Assembly: GCA_037903355.1 (NCBI GenBank)
Contig: JBAJFE010000042.1
Span: 4,166,001 to 4,230,000 of the forward strand
Length of the DNA: 64,000 nucleotides
Direction of reading: 5' to 3'
DNA from: Trichuris trichiura
Lineage: Eukaryota > Nematoda > Enoplea > Trichinellida > Trichuridae
This document shows positions 1 to 11,790 of this stretch, one piece after another. A program made the translations under genes and the position numbers. Under the pieces are notes generated by a model. The model worked only from the letters and a program-made list of their open reading frames with translations, ran no database searches and was not told the DNA's origin. The stretch's first letter is position 1; the number at the start of each line of letters is the position of its first letter.

Positions 1-506
1 TGCAACCCAGTTGTAAAGAACATAATTGCAACTGGAGAGAACGAAATAACTTTTTTGTACTTCGAAGACTTAAAGGACAGGCGGCCGGCGCAAACCGACG
101 AGAACGATAGAAAGAGAAGGCGAGAACGATGCCAGTGACTACTTGAGAGCAAAAAAAGCGAAAGTGCTCTAGCAAGCTGGACAGTCGTTATCTCGAACAA
201 AGCAATGGCCCATCCTATTGACGCGCGCACACACACTATAGTGCCGCCTACTGCTTGTCACCGAAGACTAACAATGTCGGTTTGTCGACAGAGAGCTGTC
301 AGCAACGCATCCTTCTGACCCAGCCTGACGCTCCCTGCTTGTTACGCAAGATTTATGTTCTTACTAGGATTCACATAAAATACGTTTATCGCTTTATGGA
401 AAAATAACCTCCTACAATCACATTTCACTGAATCTTGCATCCATGTGCGGTTGCCCCAGCGCGTGGGCGGAAAATGGTCTCGCGGGCCGGACGTTCCCCA
501 CCCCTG
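1..506 (-). mobile_element. hAT-like non-autonomous element, cut by the window edge
   Basis: This stretch is an inverted copy of most of the element at 13148-13885. It ends in the same terminus (GGACGTTCCCCACCCCTG on the + strand) and is roughly 90% identical by eye. Its other end lies beyond the left edge. I see no intact transposase frame. The terminus and GGCCCGC-rich end resemble hAT elements known in many animals. Confidence 0.8.
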
Positions 507-1857
507 GTTTAATACACGAGAATGCAACGAAATTAAGTGGGCTAAGCTGAAGCGAGAGAGAGAGAGAGATTAACCAGCTCCGAACGGCGTAAAATGATGA
601 AAATGATAAGGGGAGCAGGCTCGCAAAGTCGCTCAGAACTTGAAAATAAAGTTCCTGGCCGTTACATCGAAATACTGGTTCTTCCGCAGTTGCTGCTTAA
701 GATTTCATAAATTATTCACAGTATTATCCTTTCATGATTAAGTTATTTGTAGGATAGGACCCATTGGCGCTTAAAGGTTTTTACTGCAGAGCTTTTACGT
801 CTATCTCTGACCCTTTATCGGCGGTAAATAATAGCTACAGGCGGCAAATACTGAGTCAGTTGACCGAGTGCAGGAAACAGTGGCGCAAAACGGTGCGACA
901 GTTTTCTGCCTGCTTCATCGTTTCGAGCGACATGTTTTCCTTGTAAAACGTTTGTTCGATACCAAATCTGAACTCCACGATGAAGTATTAGGCACACTGA
1001 GAGAAAAAAAGCAGAAAACGAAACCTCCCAGGGGTTATAGAACGTTGCCCTAAATCATCTGCAAAAGTTGAACACGGTTTTACAAGTCACCAACGACTCA
1101 ATACGGAAACTGAGTACCATGAGAGCCATTAGGAAAAGTGAAAAATCAGAGGAGCACTGTATACTCGACACAATAACAATTTAAAAGGTGATAATGGAAC
1201 CGTCCAGAGTCACATCTGGACTCATTTGGTAAACTGACATTAGCGCTGCTCCCTTTGAGAAAAGGAAAAGACGGTATTTTTCTTCAGAAGAAAGAACAAA
1301 GAGAACGAAATCTCCCAAGGTTGAGAACTGAGGAGATCGGTCAGTGTAAGCTGATTGCAACAGAAAGGAACAAAGAAGCAGAAACGTGAAAATTGAAGAA
1401 CGAAAATTACAAGCAGAGCAACAGAACATCAGGAGCAGAAGCAAACATAACAGTACTACATATAACGCTTTTTAAAGGGGAAAACTTAAAAATCAAACTG
1501 ACTTTAAGATCACAACACCTGGACGCCAATCCTGACAATTTCTTCTCCTTCCTTTCTCGCGCTGACAACAGACCCTGAACGTCAAGAAAGATCAGTTTTC
1601 TTCCCCTTTTTTTCTCACCTTTTAATAAAAGAAGGCCATACCATACCTTACCTTTACCAGCGGAAACCTACACGCCAGTTACCAGACGTACTACTTTTAA
1701 ACTATCAGTGTCAACACGCTTGTTTGTGATGCTTGTAGAAGTAGCTGTGGACTGGAAACAAAGTGCAAATGTATACGTTCATAATGAATACTATACCACA
1801 GCCTTCCGGAACAGAACAACGGACGTCAGAACGCGTTGCCAATACGCTGAGAACTGC
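507..1857. other. No gene seen; short GA repeat
   Basis: There is a GA dinucleotide run at about 554-569. The reading frames are short, lack splice context and resemble nothing I recognise. Confidence 0.5.
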
Positions 1858-2018
1858 TACCTGCTTGATCCTGCCAGTAGTTGTATGCTTCTCTCCAGGA
1901 CTGAGCCATGCAAATCGAAGGGCGCATCGCTGAACAGTGAAGCCGCGAATGGCTCATTACAGCAGTCACTGTTCGCTAGAACTTATGTCCATCTGGACAA
2001 CTGCGGAAACTCGAACAG
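1858..2018 (+). rRNA. 18S rRNA 5' fragment (pseudogene piece)
   Basis: The segment follows the universal start of small-subunit rRNA in order: TACCTGcTTGATCCTGCCAG, then TTGTATGCTTCTCTCC, GAGCCATGCAAATC, CAGTGAAGCCGCGAATGG, CTCATTACAGCAGTCACTG and TGGACAACTGCGGAAACTC. Similarity fades at about 2018, where the helix leading to CTAGAGCTAATAC should continue. Only about 160 of some 1,800 nt are present, so this is a dispersed fragment and not a working gene. The G-to-C change in the sixth-to-eighth bases (CTGCTTG for CTGGTTG) also suggests a decayed copy. It begins almost exactly at the mature 18S 5' end. Confidence 0.8.
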
Positions 2019-2034
2019 AGGTAGCTCCTTGTCG

Positions 2035-2325
2035 CGACCGAAGTTACGTCGATGTTCATGATGAAGGAAATTGTGGCGATGTTCATAGGTGAAAAAAGTG
2101 TGAAGATATGAGAAAGAAATGAAGTTTTGGCGATTAGTGATGTCCGTAATGATGGACGTTGAGATGATGCTTGTAGCGACGGAAGCCATGATGATGTTCG
2201 TGATGAGGGAAGTTGCGGCGACGTTCGCAAGTGAAGGAAATGTGAAGATATGCAAAAAAATGAAGTTATCACAATGTCCATTTTTGAGGTGGAGGAAAGC
2301 TCGTTCTGTGTGAGAGCTGAAATTT
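2035..2325. repeat. Degenerate tandem duplication, period about 141 bp
   Basis: Two adjacent units share GATGTTC.TGATGA.GGAA, then GTGAAGATATG, then AAATGAAGTT and AATGTCC or GATGTCC in the same order (2051 against 2192, 2103 against 2243). Open frames on both strands here are by-products of the GAT-rich composition. Confidence 0.6.
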
Positions 2326-2330
2326 TGCAT

Positions 2331-3190
2331 ATATGGAGACTCCTCTCCAGCAAGGTTGTGGTATAGTATGGTGTTTTCCCGTTTTTCACGGTGAGTTAAA
2401 AGAGGAAAAGAGCTACATGACCAACAGATCTCATCGCCAGCTTTTGGCTAGTCGTCTCTGAAAATCCCTTTTCCCCTCCAATGAAAACAGACAGACACCG
2501 TAAATGTTCATTACGAAAACTTACATGCCCCCTTCAAATTACATATCTATTTGCGTACGACGCATATTCTAGGATTTAATGTAGCAGGGCGCAGTTGCCT
2601 AGACGGAATTGTTCTCCAGTTTTGGATTACGCTCAGATAGCGTACCGCCGCACATTTACTAACGAAACACCAATTGAAGCAGAACAAAGCTTACAGTCAC
2701 GCTGTTGCATAAACAGAATGGTTCTCCAATGCTGGTTAGGGCTTTGGTTTAGTTACTCTGGAACGGTAAGGCCCACTCTTGCCCAGTGAACCAAGAGTGT
2801 CTCTGAAAACTCCAGAGTAAAATCTTGACTATCAGCGACTCTCGCTGTGAAGAAACTTTACCATGTCTTCGCTTTTTTCCTCTTCTCTATTTTTGAAAGA
2901 TATTTCCTACAGTGCTTCGTCTGGTTTGCACGTGAGCCCACGCCTACAGTACCTGTGAAGTAAACTTAACTAGCTATACCATAATGCTACTGATACAATA
3001 GCTATCGCTGAATACCCATCACCGCTGCACTAATCTATCATGCAGAATATTAATAGGGTTTCCCCTTACTTTCTGTTTCACTTAGCCTTAGGTAGGAGTT
3101 GTTAACAGTCGCTTACCTTTTTCTCTAACCTGAGATGTCGGCAGTTCGTGAATCAATGGCAACTGTTGATGGAAAGCAAAATATGACAAA
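2331..3190. other. No confident gene; upstream region of the 7TM gene
   Basis: Nothing recognisable. An unplaced first exon of the receptor at 3192-4340 could lie here. An ATG near 3135 opens a 31-codon frame with an N-glycosylation-type NMT, but I cannot join it to the receptor with a convincing splice pair. Confidence 0.4.
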
Positions 3191-3191
3191 A

Positions 3192-4340
3192 AATTATAGC
3201 CTGTTCAAGAACAAAATGAAGGTCATTTGACGGAAGCTTCACTTCGTTCTACTATTTCTTATGCTTTGTTCATTATCCATACTCGTTTGATATGTGTTGC
3301 ATTTGTGGGCATCCAAATTATGCTAAAGGAACTCAAGATCTTCCATAAGACCAGTGAAGTTTTGTGAAAAGTCTAAAAGGTTAGGTTGTTTCATAAAACT
3401 ACCACCCAATTATCAGTACATAAAAGCTGAGAATCAGAAATCAAACTGTAACGCTCCAAACGCACATAAATACATACTGTTCCAGCTTACGCATTTTAAT
3501 TCAGAAAATAGTATTTCAGGCGTCATATTCGGGAACCTCATTTGCACATGTTCTGTTTTAACATCTGATTTGCGACGCGCGATTCTACGTATGTTTACTG
3601 ACAATGAAACTGAAAGTATGGACCAGTCTACACCGCAAAGCAAGATTAAATGCTGGACACGTGCGGTGGAGGTGACCCTGCGTTCAGAAGGTTACGTTCT
3701 TATATTTACTATGATGCTATTATTATCCATGGAGAGACTCCTTATGTTTGGAAATATGCGATGGCATCGGTTTGTTTTTTCCACTAGCCACAAGCGCTAC
3801 TGGTATCTTTTTTGCGGCGTAATTTTGATTACTAAAATAATTGTGGATTGGGTAACGGCTCATGAAATGTTTGGAGGCGGATTAGAACCCATATGCATTT
3901 ACTTCTCCACACCATCACAAACAGAAGACGTAGTCATCATCGCTGAAATAATTGTAATGATAATATCCCTGATGGGGCAGATATATTCCCTTATTATCTT
4001 TCGGTACCGTTGCGATCGAGCAGAAGGTTTAGAAAAAATGCGGTTACTTCGGGAAAGGCGGACAACACATGGCATTGTAGTCGCTTCAGTAATCGTGTTC
4101 TTCAGTGAAATTCTGCCTTGGACTTTTAACCTGGCCCTTCAGCAATGTTCATCATGTATGAAAATGCGTGTACTGCTCATCAGTGCTCGTTATCTGGGCC
4201 TCTTATTTTGCGCATTCCTCTCCATTTTTATTCATCCGGATATACAGGAAGGAGTTACCCAACTAATTGTAGGTCCTCTGTGGAAACGCATTGGAAGATC
4301 CTGTTACAAAAAAAGTCATCCAGTTTATCTTGGCACTTGA
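3192..4340 (+). CDS. Nematode seven-transmembrane receptor (chemoreceptor type), first exon missing
   Basis: Two exons are supported: an open frame to 3353 (donor GTGAAG) and 3520-4340 (acceptor TTTCAG), joining in phase 1 and ending at a TGA. The joined product shows seven hydrophobic segments in order: ISYALFIIHTRLICV, VIFGNLICTCSVL, EGYVLIFTMMLLLSMERLL, RYWYLFCGVILITKIIVDWV, IIAEIIVMIISLMGQIYSL, IVVASVIVFFSEILPWTF and ISARYLGLLFCAFLSIFIHP. The ER at the end of helix 3 corresponds to the DRY/ER position common in Sra/Srab-type nematode receptors. The tail is short and basic. No ATG precedes helix 1 in frame, so a 5' exon is missing from this model. The subfamily is not certain. Confidence 0.65.
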
Positions 4341-5574
4341 GCAGTCCTGTCAGCATTTATACCAGCTTGGAGAAAAGGTGAAAGCGAAATGGTCAAGCAA
4401 CCTTTAGTCTAATAATATTGCAAAAGTAAATGATCGACTGAATCTATGAATTGCAGTTCATGCAATGAAAGCAACTACGATTAATAGCGTTTTCTGAATA
4501 AGCCTGAACAGCGGAATCTTCACTAAAACATTAAAAACAGAAAGTTGAAAAGTGTGTACTCCACAGGAAATTCATTATTTTTTTAAACTGTAAAAAGTTT
4601 TACAGGCTTACAATCTTGAAAAGTCAAAGTGAGCAACATGCTTTCTTCTTCGGCATTGCTCATACGTTATATTAAAGCAGCAGCACGACAGCAGCGAAAA
4701 TGTGCCTTTCTTAAACTCATGTGTAATTTTTTTCATAAATATACGTGTTGGAGATTGGTGAGTTAATAACAGGTCCATATATGTTCTCATTTCTCATTTA
4801 AAGAACTTCTCTAATGTAGCATTCCCAACAGGCAGAGCTTTCGGAACTAGAACACTCTGTCATAAGTGCTCGATTAATCAAACAAACAAACACACATACA
4901 CGAAAATAAAAAAATTAATAACTGGATACGAGTGCAAACCATTTTAACGTCTTTTTTTGTCTGGAGTTTTCCAGAGAGAAAATTAAATGCGCGCATCATC
5001 ATTAAAAAGCGAAGTAGGCTGACTACTTCCGTCAACTACATGTCCCACGTGTATGCATTCTTCTGTGAAGTTTCAATGATGTAGTTAGCAGTGTTGTCTC
5101 GATGACAATTCTAGACTAACGCTGTAATTACATAACTTATTTAACGCGCAGTTGGATTCGTAGAAGAACCTGTCTACATCATTGTTATTAGCTGACTTTA
5201 TAGGTGGAAAGTCGATTAGCCATGATATAGGCATCGACAGCGAGGTTCAGATTTTCAAAGAGTAGGAGATCGGGTAACTAGACTACACAGAGTGAGACGC
5301 TAAAGTGTTGCAGAATTGCACACTGTCAAACGAAAACTAAGTAGTTGGCTCAGTCTAAAACAGCGATGGACAAAGGGGGCGTAAGCGCGAAAAAGGTGAT
5401 TTGGGGGACGGTGAAGCTTAAAGAAGCGATATTCCTGAAGCATCACAAGAATTTCAATAAGTAGGGTTCCCTGTGGAAGTTTTTCTTGGAGTATCCGCTT
5501 ATCTTTTCACCAGCGACTAGACAAACGCACCTGTTCAGTAGCCTTCAAGGAAACCGATCGGTCATTTTGTTTCG
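4341..5574. other. No gene seen
   Basis: AT-rich sequence with only short frames. It contains A-rich runs around 4880-4915 but no TIRs or recognisable domains that I could find. Confidence 0.45.
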
Positions 5575-5990
5575 CTGTTTCTGAAAATTACAAGAAGCAA
5601 AGGATTTTAACGAAAGGCCATCTGAAAGCGTCATCGCACCAACTGCTTGTCGCGCTCGATCATCTATTCATGACACCGATCATTTTACTTGGCGATTTCC
5701 AAGAATTTCAAGATACAAAGTTGCGCAAAAGACCATCTCGAAGCGTTAGCGCACCAGCTGCGTGTCGCGCTCGATCATCTATTTACCTATTCATGTCGCT
5801 GACCGTTTTAGTTCACAATATCCAAGAGTTTCAAGATACAAAGGGCTTGCACAAAAGACTCTCGGGAAGTGCTATCGCTTCAGCTACTTATCGTGGTCAT
5901 CAGTTCATCTGCCACATCAGTTCTGCAACAGTTCATTTGCCAAGAATTTTCCAGCACTACTAACAATCAAAGTTTTTGCATGAAATACCA
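5575..5990. repeat. Degenerate tandem array, about 120-bp unit, four copies
   Basis: A module reading CCAAGAATTTCAAGATACAAAG, then CAAAAGACCATCTCGAAGCG, then a CGCTCGATCATCTATTCAT-like tail recurs at about 5580, 5700, 5820 and 5940. The middle two copies are best preserved. The array directly precedes a hAT transposase relic and may be subterminal repeats of that element. Confidence 0.6.
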
Positions 5991-6149
5991 TCTTGAAGCA
6001 CTACTGTTTCTCCTACAGGGCAGCGTTAATTGTTCTGTATTCATTTCAGTTGTATAAATACGTTTAGCTTACTCCATTGCACCATAGTTTGAGTTCGCTC
6101 TATGGTTATTGAAGATCTGCTGAAGCTTCTTGGTATCATCGTTCTTCTG

Positions 6150-7260
6150 GTATATTGTCTGTGGAAGTTGTTTTGCTTGACCTGTCGTTTTCAACAGTTT
6201 AAGAAATCCTGCACAAATTCATTGATGGACCGCCCAAAGAATAAAATTCACCAATACAGCAAGGAATATTTGAAGTTTGTTTTCAAATACTCCGTGCTAA
6301 CAGACGGTCGTCAATGTGCTTAATATGTGAAAAAGTGTTCTCTAATGAAGCAATGAAACTTTCGAGACTGAAAAAACAGTCTATGATGTGCCATCTTGAC
6401 AAGCGCTGTAAAGATGTGGCATACTTCCGTTCTTTAAGGGAGGAGATTTCCAGTCGCCACACATTGCCAAGCATAATGGCTTCTGAATCAAAGCTCCGAC
6501 ACGACGGCTTCCACGCATCATACAGGAAAGCGCTTATGATTGTGAATTCTGGTAATCCACACAGCTTCGGCGAAAGACCTGATACTTTCTATTACAGTAG
6601 GGATACTGAAGATGGTATTACACTAACCCGCTCCTACAATCGTCAGCAAAATTCCTCTAAGCAGGCGTATGGCTCAAAGAAGAATCGACGTGATGCCGCA
6701 GGATATTGAAACGACGTTATGCGGTATCTTGAAGAACACAGAATTCTAGTAGCAGCTATGAGTCAACGCTACCACGGAATGAAGCTGTAGTACTAGCGTA
6801 CGTGCGCTTCATAAAACAAGACCGTTTGGTGCAAGAATTACTGTTCACAAAAAAACTGCTGATTGACACAAAGGGTGAGTCAGTAATTGAAGTAGTCAAG
6901 GATTTTTTAAGGAAAAAACAGATCCCCTTCAAGAACGTTTTGGCGGTTGCTACTGATGGAACACCATCGATTGTAGGCCGCTATCGCGGTTTTGTTTCGT
7001 ATCTAAAAGAGGTAGTGCCCAATGTTTTAGCGGTACACTGCGTTCTAAACCGGCTGCACTTAGTCGAAGAACGCCTGAGCGCCCGCCCGAACAGTTCACT
7101 TCAATATGTGATGCAGGCTGTAAACTGAATTAAAGCTGACGCTGTTTCGAGTGACAGGCTGTTTCGATAGCTGTGCGATGAAAATGATGAAGAATTCAAC
7201 CGCCTCCTCCTTCATACTGAAGCGACATGGTTCTCAGAAGTACTTCCATAACGCGGTTTC
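6150..7260 (+). pseudogene. hAT transposase relic (ZBED5-like / SCAN-domain-protein-3-like)
   Basis: Successive frames spell a ZBED5-type hAT transposase. First is a KKSCTNSLMDRPKNKIHQYS-type lead. Next comes the zinc-finger region MCLICEKVFSNEAMK with a downstream CH pair (6317-6410), then HASYRKALMIVNSG (about 6505-6560). The catalytic-core section runs VQELLFTKKLLIDTKGES, then VLAVATDGTPSIVGRYRGF, then LAVHCVLNRLHLVEERLS (6826-7078). CDENDEEFNRLLLHTEATW follows (about 7168-7230). At least three frame changes plus stops (for example at 6321 and 7126) separate the pieces, so it cannot be translated whole. These transposases normally run over 600 residues, and the C-terminal dimerisation part is absent. 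Confidence 0.85.
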
Positions 7261-7402
7261 ATGCGCTCTTCAGCTTGGTTATTCAATTTTTTGAAGAGCA
7301 TAGCCGGTCGCTAAGTGTAAAATAGACATAGGCCGTTTGAAAAATTTAGATTTCAAAGTCAACGAAATGAACCAGCAGCTCCAGTCGAACAAACTGAATT
7401 TG

Positions 7403-7520
7403 ATTTAGACCATAGGTTCTCAAACTGTTTCGCTCCATCGCCCCCCTGTGAACGTTTCCGAGCGCTTGAGCACCCCAATTTTGATTGGTCAATTTTGGAC
7501 CCGCTGATTGGCTGCAAGGT
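7403..7520 (+). mobile_element. Fragment of the hAT MITE family seen at 58903-59351
   Basis: The block GCCCCCCTGTGAACGTTTC, then GAGCG.TTGAGC, CCCCAATTTTGATT and CTGATTGGCTG matches the reverse complement of 59231-59340 in order. The terminus (GGTTCTCAAACTG) is decayed relative to the intact copy. I found no matching other end, so it is a one-ended fragment, perhaps the 3' end of the hAT relic upstream. Confidence 0.65.
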
Positions 7521-8969
7521 AAGACGTGGCGTAGCCAGAAAATTTTTGCAATGTCACTACTCGTGAGGAAATTTTGCAGAAAAGACTTCAACTCTTCGTC
7601 ACGTGAAAGGCTTACTATAACACACCTGCTTTTCCGCCAGCCATTTTATGATGGGAAAATTTCTGATTGCCTTTCATGTCTCCTCTCACATTTTTCAGAA
7701 CATGGAGTCATATAAGCAAGAAGCATTCATTAGCCTTTCCCGAAAAAAACAATCAGTGTGCGTCTATTTGTTTTTTTACCCATACCAAACAGAATTGTAG
7801 TGACAATGAACCAGATTGAAGTGAAAACGAAAAATGCGTTATTAAATAAAAAGAAAATAAAAAGAAGTTAAGACTTTAAATATGTATGTACATGGGCAGT
7901 CAAGCAATCACAGTTCTTCTAACGAAGATACGATATTAAGTGCGAAGAAAGGCATAGGGAAAGCGTAACGAAAGGTCAAAGATGACACTCAAGTTACAAG
8001 CGAGCAAGGAAGCACTTCATACTTCCTAGAACCTAAGCGCAGTCTGCTCCACCCTTCCCTGCCCTCCAACGCAGTTCAGTGTTTGAAACGTAAACAGTAA
8101 CTGGTCGGTGACTGCGTATTTTTCTTTCAAATTTGTTGAATTACTGTCACCTGACTATGGGCCACTATTGCTAACCGATGCTCCATTCATAAACGGCAAA
8201 CGCCATAGTGAAGGGTCTACTGATTACATGTTTGTGGTAAGTGCTAAGGAGAGACTATATTCCCTCTAGCACAAAAATTTTAAAAACTTTATGAGAATTT
8301 TCTGGAGAACTTTGCTGCTGCGGCTGCTGGCGCATCGTCGATGGTGGCTAGCTGCCATGGGTTCTTCGCATACGTGAATCGATTTCTCCTGATGTCCGGC
8401 AAGTTCACTGCATTAGTCACTGACAGTATTTAGTGAAGACAGAGATCAGCGAACTAACACCATTAACCACTAACCACCACTTGCTAACCACACTTGCTCA
8501 TGACCATAGTGAGTAACAAAACCAAAAGGGAATCTGCCTGTTCTGATGATTCCACTGCATCAGGACACTTTTCAATCATTAGACATACTTTCACTGAAAG
8601 CGCATAGACAAGAAAAACCTTGCTGCGAATTGGAAATTCAAAATATAAGTCTTCTAGTTCACAGTAATAAGATTGGGCCCACAGGGAATAAAGTCTGCGG
8701 AAAATGACTTTGATAATTTGCAAGCTAAGATTGGGCCCAGGTAAAAGGGGGCAACAAGCTGCGTTGTGGAACGCACAGAAGCGCGCTTCCGCTCCATCTC
8801 TCTGAGCTCGTGTGGAGGAAGCGTATAGGGACCGCTGATGCGTTCGACGCCATCCTCGACGTCATCTTCCGGTTGCACCCACCTCGACAGGATGGGCCGC
8901 CAGCGCCCCAGCCGTTGCCACAGTGAATGATATGTCGTGCGTTTACGTTTACTTTCTCTAACGCCATCT
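7521..8969. other. No gene seen
   Basis: Mostly AT-rich, with a direct repeat of AAGATTGGGCCCA.GG at about 8668 and 8728. Frames on the minus strand at 8484-8997 are short and unlike any family I know. Confidence 0.45.
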
Positions 8970-9295
8970 GTCTGATCAGGTACACCTGAGTGATCACATT
9001 GGATTCGCCTCGAGCGAAATCGCCGCCTTCGTCAGACTGTGCGCCTCTGTTAGCTGTACATACGCTTTTTCCAGCTATGTGTTACTCATTGCTTGCATGT
9101 TCAGTGAACGCTATTTAACGTTAATTTGCGCTACGCTTCTTTGTCGTTTGCGCCACGGTTCCAAAACAGGAAAACCCAATAGCAGCAACAAACACACGTC
9201 ATGTTCAGGCTTAGGCTAGGGCAGGACAGGATGGCCGGCACGGTTACAGTACGCACTTGGAAACAGTTACCCTAACGGTCACTGTCCTGTGTGCA
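8970..9295 (+). repeat. Dispersed repeat, copy of 28210-28560
   Basis: Order and wording match the repeat at 28.2-28.56 kb: TGAT.AGGTACACC.GAGTGA, GCGAAATCG, TTACTCATTGCT.GC, GCGCTA.GCTTCTT, GTCGTTTGCGCCACGGT, CACG.GTCATGTT.AGG, GGCAGGACAGGAT and CGCACTTGGAAACA. This copy has only one and a half TTAGGC units where the other has five, so the hexamer count varies between copies. Confidence 0.75.
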
Positions 9296-10499
9296 TCACT
9301 CCTTCACTAAAACCTTTCCGGTGGGAGTCTACCATCAAAGACCCGGAAACTGTTATGAAGTCTTCCCGAAAATGCTTCACTTCTATCCTGCTGGACGACA
9401 CAGAAGACGGCGGACCGCCAGACAGTGATGAGGACCATGCCTAGCTTAACCGTTTTTTCTCCTCTGCTATTGATGTTCTCTGCTCAAAGCGCAGTGTTAA
9501 TTCGTTTCTACAGTTTCTTCACCTGTGCTTTATACGCAACAGTTGTAATAGACGTCCAATAAACCTATTCAATATTATTCATTTCACATAGCCTATGCAG
9601 TGCTGTACAACACTCGCTAGTGGGCAGCTGATGAGTTTTTTCATTAAAGTTGAGGCAAGACTGTTTCAATCGAATGAATGATTACCATTCAAGAGGAATT
9701 GACATAAGCTTGAGCAATCAGTATAGCCGTAACTGGGCTAATTATCACCACCCATTACGTGGGTAAGGGGGGGGGTGTTCTTATAGGCTGTCTTATATGG
9801 TAATTTGAACTCAACAGTCATACAGGCAAGTTTCTTTGAAGAATGAAGTTTAAAGTAGATGGAAGCAGGGGCAACAGGATAGGGTAAGCAGACTCTCAGT
9901 TACAAAAAACTTCTGAGTTAACGACTATCCACTAACAAGTCCTGTTATCATTGTGGCTTTACTGTGTGCAAAAAGCAACAAAGAAATACTAGAACTTGCT
10001 GAGGGAGAATAGTTTACGAAATTAGGGTTGAAGAGAAGATATGCAAGGGACATATCAACCAGTTACGCAGCCGTCAGGAAGTGGCATCCGTATGTAGCAT
10101 ATAGTGTACGCAAGAATCTGCGCATCGGACGACGACAGTATTGCGCACAAGAAAAAAGAGGACACGTGTTTGTTTTTGACAGAGCATCAAGCGCGCTTCA
10201 GCTGTGTTTGTTTTCGTTCATCCTCTCGTTGGAATAAGGCGTTCGTGCCCTGCCATCAGTGTTACAAATGGCGCAGTGAACGGTCAGCGACTCAGACGGC
10301 CATGGCATCCTGGAAGCCCAAGCAAGAGAATGACGCAGATACCTCTGTGCTATTGACTGCAAAGCACCTTCATGATTTTATGTTACTACTCTGTCAACGC
10401 ACAAAAGCGATCTTCATTTTAGCGGCCAACTGAGACCGATTGCTCTTTAAAGACGGCTTACTATGGCGTGAGTGGAATGGTACTGATAACTTGACCCAC
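9296..10499. other. No confident gene; possible 5' remains of the BEL/Pao element
   Basis: No domain is recognisable. A G-rich run (GGGGGGGGG) sits near 9768. The last 100 bp may encode decayed pol sequence leading into the element downstream. Confidence 0.4.
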
Positions 10500-11790
10500 A
10501 TAAGGAGATATCATACATGTTATCAGGCAAACTTCTAAAAGTCCATTCGAAGCTTTCGTGTTTGTCAGTCTTCATTGGCAAGGACGGTCTAATGAGAGTC
10601 CAAGGACGAACTGACAGGGCGGAGTTACCCTATGACACTAGACATCCGATTATTTTACCACTGGAAAATCTGTTGACAGACATGATTATAAGTGAAGTGT
10701 ATGAAGCATTCCAACATGGCTTAGTGGAACTGACGCTGTGTGAACTCAGGCAGTGGTACTGGGTTCCCAAGGCTTGTCTGGCTAGCTGTCAAGAGCGTCA
10801 TGCAGAAATGCATTTTCTGTAAAAAATAAAGCAGTAAACCGTAAACCGTCAGCGCCGTTCATGGCACCGTTGGCACCCGCATGCCTACAAGCCTTTGAGC
10901 CTCTGTTCAGCCGCGTAGGCATTGACTATTTCGGCTTGATCATTGTTCCCGTCTGTCGTTGCTATGAAAAACATTACGGTTGCCTGTTTACATGCATGTC
11001 AATTAGAGCTGCCCATCTTGAAGTCTCCTTTTCCTTCGATACAGACTCGTTTCTGATAGCGTTTCACTGTTTCATTAATCGCCTTGGAATGCCTGCCATC
11101 GTCTATTCTGACAATGGAAGAAACTTCGTCGCTGCTGAAAGGGAGCTACAGACGTGCAAAGAATCATGGAACCAATCTAAAATATCACACATTTTTTCAC
11201 AACAGGCTATTAAATGGAACTTCAATCCTTTATCTGGTCCACATTTTGGTAGTGCTTGGAAACGATTAGTACGTTCAGCCAGAACAACCTTGTGCAAGAT
11301 ACTCAGTGGTCGTGCCGTAACAGATGTGGTTCTCTCTACCGTACAGTCGAAGTGGAATTGCTCTTGAGTTCCATGCCCCTGACTCAATCAGTGTTGAGCC
11401 CAGGGATCCTGAGCCAATGACGCCAAACCATTTCTTACTCGGCATGCCTTACTCACAAATTTCTCCAAATGTAATCAGCGATATGAAGGTTTCATTGAAG
11501 AGAAAATGGCGCTATGCCTAGGACATTGTCAAGGGATTCTGGAAGCGCTGGCTGAAGGAATATGTACGCTGCTTAACTGAACGTCGAAAGTCCCTTCGTC
11601 CTGAGCGGAGCCTAAGCGTCAGAGACAACCTCATTGTCGTAGATCCCCGGTGACCACTTGGACATTGGCCATTCGGTCGGATTATCGAATGCAAACCTTG
11701 CATGATGGTGTCGTCTGTGTGGCTAAAGTAAAAACTAAACACGGGATATACGTCAGACTGGTTACGAAGTTGCGCCTCATAGAAACTCGA
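10500..11790 (+). pseudogene. BEL/Pao retrotransposon pol relic (integrase and DUF5641 region)
   Basis: In order: GLMRVQGRTDRAELPYDTRH and TLCELRQWYWVPKA with a decayed HHCC zinc finger (10585-10820); integrase core GIDYFG, then CLFTCMSIRAAHLEVS, IVYSDNGRNFVAAE and FNPLSGPHFGSAWKRLVRSA (10918-11290); then the C-terminal [46 protein letters not shown] and WPFGRIIECKP (11400-11700). The D, D and E positions (GIDYFG, SDNG, and the E-containing helix replaced here by SAWK) show that the third catalytic site has decayed. There are at least four frame breaks, and the protease, RT and RNase H are absent. No LTRs were recognised. Confidence 0.85.

Noticed and set aside
342..527. Minus-strand frame at the left edge
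   Set aside because: It lies within and just past the terminus of a hAT element and reflects its GC-rich end, not a gene.
1708..2061. 117-codon plus-strand frame
   Set aside because: About half of it is the 18S rRNA fragment read as protein.
1976..2389. Overlapping 115- and 137-codon minus-strand frames
   Set aside because: They arise from the GAT-rich 141-bp tandem duplication, and sequence conservation between units is at the DNA level in different frames.
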